Positions 1-6,414 of a DNA stretch of 57,060 nucleotides are shown in pieces. Where the stretch lies: NCBI GenBank assembly GCA_002483145.1, contig DLHJ01000006.1:1-57060 (forward strand), written 5' to 3'. The notes beneath the pieces are model-generated. The model had not been told where the DNA came from and made no database searches. It saw only the letters and a program-made list of their open reading frames with translations. The stretch's first letter is position 1. Every line of letters begins with the position of its first letter. A program made the position numbers and the translations under genes. This DNA comes from Cellvibrio sp. UBA7671. GTDB lineage: Bacteria > Pseudomonadota > Gammaproteobacteria > Pseudomonadales > Cellvibrionaceae.

Positions 1-38
1 GCGTTTTTCTACAGTTTCGTTAAGCATAAGGAGGTAAC

Positions 39-818
39 GTGTTAGAAATTATAAGGAATCTGCATTTGGGTGAATGGGCAACATTTGTTCTTGTTGCATA
101 TCTGCTTTGGAAATTTGTCATCAAATCATTTGTTGAAGCTTGGTTTAAAAATAAACTAGAAATGCAAAAGCAAGAAGTTGGTCTGTCACTTCAATTACAA
201 AAGGACTTGGCTTTAAAACAAGCAGAGTTTGAGAAGATCAAGCTTGAAAGGGTGCTGCCTTTGCTTGAAGGAATGAACGCCTCACTATCTGAGCATAAAA
301 TGATGTTTAACTCTTATATTAGCTACATTATAAACAAAGGAGGTTTGCCTGAAGATTTTGAGGATATAAGGCTAGAACAAGACAAAAAAATAGTTTCTAA
401 TTTGTCTTCGTTATCAATCTATTTACCCGAAGAATTTAGGAATTTGTTATTTCAACTTAGAAAAGTTATTAGCTGTTCGTGGCATGAGCCAATAATCATT
501 TATCGAATACTGCATTCTTTTAACGCAGTACAGCAAGTACCTCTTGCCGCACAAGATCTATACATTGATCTTTTAGAGTGCTTTTATTCCATGTGCAATA
601 AATATTTAGGATTGGGTAATGAAGCTCTATCGTACATAGAGATCCTTAACGCTCACAACCTTAACCATGAGGCAGCAACTACAAAATTAGACCCTGTAAA
701 TCAATTAGCATATAAATTTATACTGTTTCACGAGTACTTTGGGTCTGGTGAAAAAAGCGAGGCCCAGTCAAAGGTGGAAAATCTATTTGGTGCATTTTCA
801 AAAAACAATCAGGCTTAA
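39..818 (+). CDS. Hypothetical membrane-anchored protein (possible cassette ORF)
   Basis: I do not recognise the family. The 259-residue product has one hydrophobic segment near residues 10-32, followed by a charged, coiled-coil-like stretch (about 36-70) and a soluble, probably helical remainder. It may be anchored to the inner membrane by its N-terminus. The start is GTG, preceded by a strong Shine-Dalgarno AAGGAGG (28-34). Codon use is much more AT-rich than in the neighbouring genes. The stop codon TAA lies inside a GCTTAAC motif (813-819), and a GTTAAGC motif (19-25) sits just before the ribosome binding site. That arrangement is typical of integron gene cassettes. Function unknown; the foreign-origin reading is inference. 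Confidence 0.7.
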   Translation: MLEIIRNLHLGEWATFVLVAYLLWKFVIKSFVEAWFKNKLEMQKQEVGLSLQLQKDLALKQAEFEKIKLERVLPLLEGMNASLSEHKMMFNSYISYIINKGGLPEDFEDIRLEQDKKIVSNLSSLSIYLPEEFRNLLFQLRKVISCSWHEPIIIYRILHSFNAVQQVPLAAQDLYIDLLECFYSMCNKYLGLGNEALSYIEILNAHNLNHEAATTKLDPVNQLAYKFILFHEYFGSGEKSEAQSKVENLFGAFSKNNQA

Positions 819-902
819 CAGTATTATCCGTTTATCACAGCTTTAGGCGACCGAGTTACCGACGAACAGCAGATGCAGAATGTCCGCAATTAGCCGTTAG
901 CT
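813..902 (+). repeat. Candidate attC-like recombination site
   Basis: GCTTAAC at 813-819 fits the RYYYAAC start of an integron attC site. A GTTAGCT at 896-902 resembles, but does not fully fit, the closing GTTRRRY core. The 90-base span is a normal attC length. The arms can be paired only weakly by eye, so this stays a candidate. A complete GTTRRRY core (GTTAAGC, 19-25) lies on the other side of the ORF. Confidence 0.3.
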
Positions 903-1054
903 GCCCTTAATAAAAAGAATTTAAAAATCTGGATTGAATCAGAGGTAAGTTTACAAACACTTTTGAACGTGTCCCTGTTCATCGCAACCTATATTTAGAA
1001 TACAGCGGGTTGGCCAATCAAGCCAGCCCGGGCAGTTATATTTTTCGAAAATAT

Positions 1055-2272
1055 TTAATCCCGTTTCATCGCAGGCAATAAAATAGTGATGATTCCCAAC
1101 AATGGCAAAAACGCGCAGTAATTAAACATATTTTCAATCGAAGTCGCATCAGCAATCGCGCCCAATCCCGCCGCCGCTATACCGCTAATCCCAAACATCA
1201 ATCCAAAAAACACACCGGAAATCATACCTATTTTACTGGGCACCAATTCCTGTGCGAGCACCACAATGGCGGAAAATGCTGAGGATAAAACCAAGCCAAT
1301 CACGACCGACAATACTGCTGTCCAAAACAAATTGCAGTAGGGGAATAGCAGGGTGAAAGGCGCCGCGCCGAGAATGGAAATCCAGATTACTGCTTTGCGC
1401 CCCACCTTATCGCCAATCGGGCCACCTGCAAATGTCCCTACTGCAACGGCAGCGAGAAACAAAAATAAAAACAATTGTGCATTGGCGACTGAGGTTGAAA
1501 ATTTTTCGATCAAATAAAAGGTGTAGTAGTTGGTAAACGCGGCCATGTAAATGTATTTGGAGAATACCAGCAGCGCTAATACCACGAGTGCGCCTATAAC
1601 TTGCTTGCGAGTTAAGTGCGCAAAATGTGGATGTTTTTTGACGCTTTTAAGTGAAGCTCGTGAACGGATTGTCCAGCGGCTTACGCCAAATAAAACGCTG
1701 AAACCGAGAATCGCAAAGAGCGTGAACCAACCAATCGCACCTTGCCCTTGCGGAAGAATAATTGCCGCTGCCAACAGTGGCCCGAATGCAGACCCAGCAT
1801 TGCCACCCACCTGAAAAAAGGATTGTGCGAAGCCAAAACGCCCGCCCGATGCCATGCGCGCAACGCGCGATGCTTCCGGGTGGAATGTTGATGAACCCAA
1901 ACCAATCATGGCCGATGCAATTAACAGCCAGGTAAAACTATCGGCCAGCGCCAGCATCACTAATCCGCACAAGGTAAATAGCATTCCGGTTGGCAATAAA
2001 TAGGGTTTGGGATGTTTGTCGGTATAGAGCCCAATGCCTGGTTGCAGGAGTGAGGCGGTCATTTGAAAGGCGAGGGTGATCATCCCGATCTGCGTAAAAC
2101 TCAACTCGTAATTGGTTTTCAGCATGGGGTAGATCGAGGGCAAAATTGCCTGGATTAAATCATTCAGCAAGTGCACAAAACTCACCGCTCCCACGACCGG
2201 CAAAATCGTTTTGGTGGGATCAAATTCGGTGGGCGTGAGAGTTTGGTTTGGAATGGGTTCCATCTTGCTCAT
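1055..2272 (-). CDS. MFS transporter, fosmidomycin-resistance (Fsr) type
   Basis: The 405-residue protein has about 12 hydrophobic segments and the layout of the major facilitator superfamily. The best match by eye is the Fsr subgroup: an N-terminal segment rich in H and N (SFVHLLNDLIQAILPSIYP), then GMITLAFQMTASLLQP and a DKHPKPYLLP loop. Members are inner-membrane drug/proton antiporters, and E. coli Fsr exports fosmidomycin. The substrate here is unknown. The start ATG at 2272 has GGAG upstream. The gene diverges from a cupin-AraC regulator across about 130 bases, a common arrangement for a regulator and the exporter it controls. Confidence 0.85.
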   Translation of the reverse strand: MSKMEPIPNQTLTPTEFDPTKTILPVVGAVSFVHLLNDLIQAILPSIYPMLKTNYELSFTQIGMITLAFQMTASLLQPGIGLYTDKHPKPYLLPTGMLFTLCGLVMLALADSFTWLLIASAMIGLGSSTFHPEASRVARMASGGRFGFAQSFFQVGGNAGSAFGPLLAAAIILPQGQGAIGWFTLFAILGFSVLFGVSRWTIRSRASLKSVKKHPHFAHLTRKQVIGALVVLALLVFSKYIYMAAFTNYYTFYLIEKFSTSVANAQLFLFLFLAAVAVGTFAGGPIGDKVGRKAVIWISILGAAPFTLLFPYCNLFWTAVLSVVIGLVLSSAFSAIVVLAQELVPSKIGMISGVFFGLMFGISGIAAAGLGAIADATSIENMFNYCAFLPLLGIITILLPAMKRD

Positions 2273-2348
2273 GGCTGTGGGTATCTCCGGGGCGGGGCGT
2301 AAACAGTAAATGCAGTCGCACAGTATAAAATAACGAAAAAAGCAGATA

Positions 2349-2374
2349 TGACATAAACTGTCGAATAAGTGACA
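2349..2374. promoter_or_regulatory. Candidate operator, alternating TGACA / TGTC half-sites
   Basis: The exporter-regulator intergenic region contains TGACA (2349-2353), TGTC (2359-2362) and TGACA (2370-2374). TGTC and the last GACA form an inverted repeat with an 8-base centre, and the first GACA with TGTC forms another. This is a plausible AraC-family binding region for the divergent pair. It rests on pattern alone. Confidence 0.3.
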
Positions 2375-2402
2375 ATTTGGTCAACGCTTATTTGGAGCCG
2401 TT

Positions 2403-3191
2403 ATGAGTAAACTTCTGCCTCGCAGTCCGGAAGAGTTGCAACATGTACCGCGCCCGATTGTGGCGTGGGGTGGGCATTACAAAAATGGAGATGAAATTCC
2501 CCCGCACACCCATCCGCGTGCGCAGTTGCTCTATGCCGTTGAAGGGGTAATGCGGGTGTTAACGCCGAATAGTGTGTGGACAATTCCATCGCACCGCGCG
2601 CTCTGGGTGCCGCCGAACGTTGAGCATCATTCATTTATGATGAGCGACCTGCAAATGCGCACGCTTTATGTGAGCGCCGATATTCCGCTTTCGCTCGGCA
2701 CAGAGTGCCGCGCAATTTCGGTCTCGGGTTTGCTGCGCGAACTGATTTTGGGGTTGCTGCAGGAGCCGGCGGAATATCCTATTCCGGGGCGCGGCGAACA
2801 TCTGGTGGCGTTAATTTTGATGGAGATTAATCGCGCTGCAACCCAAGCGGTAGAAATCCCCTGGCCTCAGGATCGACGCTTACAAACGGTTTGCCAATTT
2901 GTGATGAACTCACCCGGTGTCAGTCACACCATTGATGATCTCGCCGCTATGGCGGGCGCAAGTACGCGCACGCTTATCCGGTTGTTTCCCAAAGAAACTG
3001 GTTTGAAATATCACCAGTGGGTGCAGCAAGTCCAACTCGCCGAAGCGCTCTGCCGTTTGGGGCGCGGCGAGAGTATTGCACGCATCGCCAGTTTTCTCGG
3101 CTACGCCAGCCCCAGCGCATTTTCGGCGATGTTCAAACGCAATTTTGGAGTGACACCCAATCAGTATTTTCAGCGCGCAAGCACTAACTAA
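2403..3191 (+). CDS. AraC-family transcriptional regulator with N-terminal cupin
   Basis: The 262-residue protein has an N-terminal cupin/RmlC-like sensor domain (about 15-85, with HTHPRAQLLYAVEG and WVPPNVEHH metal-site-like motifs). A C-terminal AraC double helix-turn-helix follows (about 165-258, ending in GYASPSAFSAMFKRNFGVTPNQYF). Such proteins bind a small ligand and control an adjacent gene, often an MFS exporter. Here the Fsr-like exporter is divergent and shares the intergenic region. The start ATG at 2403 has GGAG (2394-2397) upstream. Family assignment is secure; ligand and target are inferred from position. Confidence 0.9.
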   Translation: MSKLLPRSPEELQHVPRPIVAWGGHYKNGDEIPPHTHPRAQLLYAVEGVMRVLTPNSVWTIPSHRALWVPPNVEHHSFMMSDLQMRTLYVSADIPLSLGTECRAISVSGLLRELILGLLQEPAEYPIPGRGEHLVALILMEINRAATQAVEIPWPQDRRLQTVCQFVMNSPGVSHTIDDLAAMAGASTRTLIRLFPKETGLKYHQWVQQVQLAEALCRLGRGESIARIASFLGYASPSAFSAMFKRNFGVTPNQYFQRASTN

Positions 3192-3224
3192 GTGATCGAC
3201 ATTGGCTGTTGTTGTTTTAGGACA

Positions 3225-3998
3225 CTATCTTGTCAAAAAGCATTCTTCCGTTATTGTTGCCAGTGATTGAAACGAGGGGCGAGCAAAATAATATCCCTGG
3301 AACAATTCAACGCCCATATCTTGCAACGCGGCAAATTCTTCGTATGTCTCTATACCTTCTGCTACAACCGTCATTCCCAGTTCGTTACAAACTTGAATGA
3401 TGCCGCGCACGATAATTTGGCTTGAGCGGCGTTTGTCGATATCACGCAGCAAGGCCATATCCAGTTTCATAATATCGGTTTGAATTTCAGCAAGCAGATT
3501 CAAACCTGCATAGCCTGCACCAAAATCATCAATGGCGGTTTTAAAGCCGCGTTGGCGATAGTAGTCAACAATATTACGCAGGTGCGCAAGGTCATCGACT
3601 TTTTCACTTTCCGTGATTTCAAAAATAATTTGCTCGATAGGAAAACCGTATTTTTCAGCCGCCGCAAGCGTGGTGCGAATACACAATTCAGGGCGATAAA
3701 CTGCATTGGGCATAAAGTTAATACTGAGCAGCGATTGCATACCCAATTCAGCGGCCAACTTGATCGCTGTAGTGCGGCAGGCTTGGTCAAAACGATAGCG
3801 ATTAGCGTCATTTACATGCGCAAAAATGGTTCCGGCGCCTTCGTTGTTTAATCCACGCACGAGTGCTTCATGCGCATATATGCTGTGAGTGCGCGCGTTT
3901 ACTATGGGTTGGAAAGCCATAGTGAATTCAAAGTCCAAACCTTCGCCATTGGTGCATTCTTCACAGCCCGTGGGGCGGCATTGTTTTTGGTCTGTCAT
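3225..3998 (-). CDS. EAL-domain protein (cyclic-di-GMP phosphodiesterase)
   Basis: The 257-residue protein is almost entirely one EAL domain. Catalytic landmarks are present in order: HEALVRG (the EAL signature), SINFMPNAVY with the metal-binding Asn, EITESE, DDFGAGYAGLNLL, KLD, VVAEGIET and QGYYFARP. It should hydrolyse c-di-GMP to pGpG in the cytoplasm. No membrane segment is visible. The N-terminus before the domain holds Cys7, Cys12 and Cys15 (CX4CX2C), a possible metal or redox site. It lies on the same strand as the AraC/GGDEF pair but is separated from it by about 170 bases, so cotranscription is uncertain. Confidence 0.9.
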   Translation of the reverse strand: MTDQKQCRPTGCEECTNGEGLDFEFTMAFQPIVNARTHSIYAHEALVRGLNNEGAGTIFAHVNDANRYRFDQACRTTAIKLAAELGMQSLLSINFMPNAVYRPELCIRTTLAAAEKYGFPIEQIIFEITESEKVDDLAHLRNIVDYYRQRGFKTAIDDFGAGYAGLNLLAEIQTDIMKLDMALLRDIDKRRSSQIIVRGIIQVCNELGMTVVAEGIETYEEFAALQDMGVELFQGYYFARPSFQSLATITEECFLTR

Positions 3999-4166
3999 TG
4001 TAAAGATCTTTTTTGAAAGGATTTGTAAGCGTTAAGAGGGGAGTTTGTTGTTGCCCTCAATCATGCAAGGGCATGAGGGGATATCAACTACCACTTTTGA
4101 TCATAGACCGAATGCCGGGATTTGCCATTCGTGAAGGAGTTTTGTTGTTTTCGATAGGTTGTCAGG

Positions 4167-5234
4167 TTAGCGGCTGGCCGATAGGCCACCGGTCCATTTT
4201 TTAAATGCGCGGCGCAAATTGGCAACGTCGTAGAAGTGAAGTGCCTGTGCCACTTGGTCTTTACTCCAGCCTGCTTGATGCAACCAATAGAGCGCAAGAT
4301 CTTTGCGCACCAGATCGTATTGTTCCTGAAAATGGCTATGGTGTTTTTTCAGTTTGCGTTTGAGGCTGGCGCTGCTCATACCAAAGGCATCGGCCGTTTG
4401 CTCAAGGTTAGGGTTGTGCTGGATATTATGATGCAGGTAATGATACAGCTCGCTTAAAAATCCCCGCTGCAAAGGCATTGATTGTGAGGGCACATTAGCA
4501 ATTGCAAAAGCATCTGTAATCCTTGATACACAACGATTGTTCCATGGGCGGTGTAAATAATCGCGCGCAATCGCCATGGCATTCGCTTGACTGGAAAATT
4601 GCACATGATTGTTTAGATGAACTTCATATTGTTCAATGTAATGGGGTTTGCTGTGGGTAAAATAAAATTGCCAGGGTAAATTTTCTCCATTCTGCCAGCG
4701 CGACAGTGAACTGAATGCGGTGAACATCATTTCGAGTAAAAAGGGCATAGCCTTCTCGGCTCCGCAGGCATCTTGTCCGTATATGACCAGACGATCGTGT
4801 TCATAACATACGCGTAAATTGAGCAGTGGCATAAGCTGTGTTTGGTGTTCAATTAACCTATCGATTGCTGCCTGTAAGTTGGCGACCTGGGTGAGCGCTG
4901 CGATTGCAGGGTTATCCGGTGAAGAAAAAAATTCATGCCCTAATAAAAAGCCCAGTTCATTGCTGTGAATCTGCTTTTGCATATTGTTGATCAGCTGGAA
5001 ACACTGCTGCGGCGCTAGTTGGCTATTTTTATTTGCGATGTCTTCGCGAAAAATTCCGGTGCCGCGCAACAATTTATATTCTTCCACACCACGGCTTAGC
5101 GCCATATCAATAAGCGCGAGTGGCCACTCATGGCCAGGAATAAACGGCGTATCAATTTCAAAGTAGGGTGCTGGGTGATAGTAATGACCCACAACGCCAG
5201 CGGATTCATTGACTGTATTGTGCATGCTGTTCAT
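4167..5234 (-). CDS. AraC-family transcriptional regulator (Arabinose_bd / OruR type)
   Basis: This has a large N-terminal ligand-sensing domain of the arabinose-binding-like type (about 20-220) and a C-terminal AraC helix-turn-helix (about 255-355, with LEQTADAFGMSSASLKRKL and the second helix pair ending near FKKWTGG). The start was set at the ATG of a TGATG overlap with the upstream GGDEF gene's stop codon, which suggests translational coupling. An in-frame GTG at 5246 would add four residues. The coupling means the regulator and the degenerate GGDEF protein are made together, possibly under phosphate control (see the site at 6218-6235). Target genes are unknown. Confidence 0.85.
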   Translation of the reverse strand: MNSMHNTVNESAGVVGHYYHPAPYFEIDTPFIPGHEWPLALIDMALSRGVEEYKLLRGTGIFREDIANKNSQLAPQQCFQLINNMQKQIHSNELGFLLGHEFFSSPDNPAIAALTQVANLQAAIDRLIEHQTQLMPLLNLRVCYEHDRLVIYGQDACGAEKAMPFLLEMMFTAFSSLSRWQNGENLPWQFYFTHSKPHYIEQYEVHLNNHVQFSSQANAMAIARDYLHRPWNNRCVSRITDAFAIANVPSQSMPLQRGFLSELYHYLHHNIQHNPNLEQTADAFGMSSASLKRKLKKHHSHFQEQYDLVRKDLALYWLHQAGWSKDQVAQALHFYDVANLRRAFKKWTGGLSASR

Positions 5235-6166
5235 CACGCTGCACACTGTAGTGTAGTGCGACGTTTTTCTTTGGCGTGCAGCAGTGCCCGATTGGCGCGC
5301 TCAATCAATGTTTCTACCGAGTCGGTCGTTGTTGCATCACTGCTGGAGAGTGCAATACCTATACTAACCGAATGAAATAAACTTTCATCCTGATTCTGGG
5401 GTTTGTAGGCCAAATGTTGCACTGCAGTAGCAATTTCGCTGGCAAGATTTTCTGCTACTGCTCGTCCGGTATTGGGCAATATCAAGGCAAACCTATCACC
5501 CGCATAACGGCACAATACATCCCCGCGGCGAATATTTAATAAGATCAATTCGCTCAGTGACTGCAATAAGTGATCGCCCTGTTGATGGCCGTAGCGACGA
5601 TTGATTTCGCGAAAGTTATCGACATCAATAAACAATAGCGCCAGCAATTTTTCTGAATGGCGATGTTCAGGCAGCGCCTGTAGTAGTTGCTTGCGTAAAT
5701 AATCGGCTCCGCTCAAATTGGTAGTGAAATCCAGGCTGCGGTGTTCGCGAAACAATCGTTCACGTTTGCGCAACTGTTCATTAATGCTGAGTTGCTCTTT
5801 ATGCCAGTGGAAAATACCGAGTGTGAGCAACACCAAGCCAATTGGCATACAGCCCGATTCTATCCAATGATCCCAGCGAGTCGCTTCAGGGAAACGAATA
5901 AATTCATCAAGTAGATCCTGAAAGCCTGCCAAAAAAATTCCGCTTAATCCCAAACTTAAATATTGCGTGACGCGTCCGGCGGGGCGACTATGCAAAATCA
6001 ATCCCAACCATACCAGCGCGAGCATCGCGGCTCCACCCTCACTGAGTACATCAAGCCAATTTATCTCGGCCAATACTTTTAAATCGGCGACGGCAAGGCT
6101 GGCGATCAAAGCCACATTGGCGCCCATGCCGACAAAAAACAGTTTCCATTTATGGTGTTTCAACAT
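5234..6166 (-). CDS. Membrane GGDEF-domain protein with degenerate active site
   Basis: The N-terminal half has about four hydrophobic segments (roughly residues 5-115), then a short linker and a GGDEF domain. The metal-site region FIDVDNFREINRRYGHQQGD is intact, but the signature GGDEF reads AGDRF (codons at 5489-5503): the first Gly and the Glu are replaced. The inhibitory RxxD motif (RRGD), five residues before the signature, is preserved. The likely role is therefore a c-di-GMP-binding receptor or regulator and not an active cyclase. The start is ambiguous: ATG 6166 was chosen because a Pho-box promoter would start transcription near 6195, but an in-frame GTG at 6202 is possible. Translationally coupled to the AraC gene. 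Confidence 0.85.
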   Translation of the reverse strand: MLKHHKWKLFFVGMGANVALIASLAVADLKVLAEINWLDVLSEGGAAMLALVWLGLILHSRPAGRVTQYLSLGLSGIFLAGFQDLLDEFIRFPEATRWDHWIESGCMPIGLVLLTLGIFHWHKEQLSINEQLRKRERLFREHRSLDFTTNLSGADYLRKQLLQALPEHRHSEKLLALLFIDVDNFREINRRYGHQQGDHLLQSLSELILLNIRRGDVLCRYAGDRFALILPNTGRAVAENLASEIATAVQHLAYKPQNQDESLFHSVSIGIALSSSDATTTDSVETLIERANRALLHAKEKRRTTLQCAA

Positions 6167-6217
6167 AACGGCTCGCAACCCATTGGGATAAAAGTGCTGC
6201 ACCGATAACAGATCAAT

Positions 6218-6235
6218 ATGACAGTTTTATGAATG
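6218..6235 (-). promoter_or_regulatory. Candidate Pho box facing the GGDEF-AraC pair
   Basis: Read on the minus strand the site is CATTCAT-AAAA-CTGTCAT: two 7-base direct repeats with an A-rich 4-base spacer. The second repeat matches the PhoB half-site CTGTCAT at 7/7 and the first at 5/7. A weak -10 (TGTTAT, 6210-6205) follows 7 bases downstream; about 10 would be usual. It suggests phosphate-starvation activation of the GGDEF/AraC genes. Confidence 0.5.
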
Positions 6236-6315
6236 TTGGTTTTATCAAAAAAAATCGCTCGATTAGTTGCAGGGAGGCAAATCAGCTCAGCCTATTTGTT
6301 GGCTGCAGAGCCTGC

Positions 6316-6349
6316 TCGTCACAGAAGTGTCATTTATTCCCCCTAGTTT
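6316..6349 (+). promoter_or_regulatory. Candidate Pho box and promoter for the TonB receptor-phytase-PhoX genes
   Basis: TCGTCAC (6316-6322), AGAA (6323-6326) and GTGTCAT (6327-6333) form a direct repeat with an 11-base period, the PhoB box geometry. The second half-site matches CTGTCAT at 6/7, the first only in its GTCA core. A weak -10-like TAGTTT (6344-6349) follows 10 bases after the box, the expected spacing. The downstream genes fit a phosphate-starvation role. Confidence 0.45.
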
Positions 6350-6414
6350 GGCGTCGTCTAAATCTCTTGGCGTTTTAACTATCGAGTCTTTTAAAAAAGA
6401 TCGGGGAGCACACT

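Noticed and set aside
1005-1032. GC-rich inverted repeat after the MFS exporter gene
   Set aside because: GGGTTGGC / GCCAGCCC can pair, but there is no T run on either strand, so it was not called a terminator.
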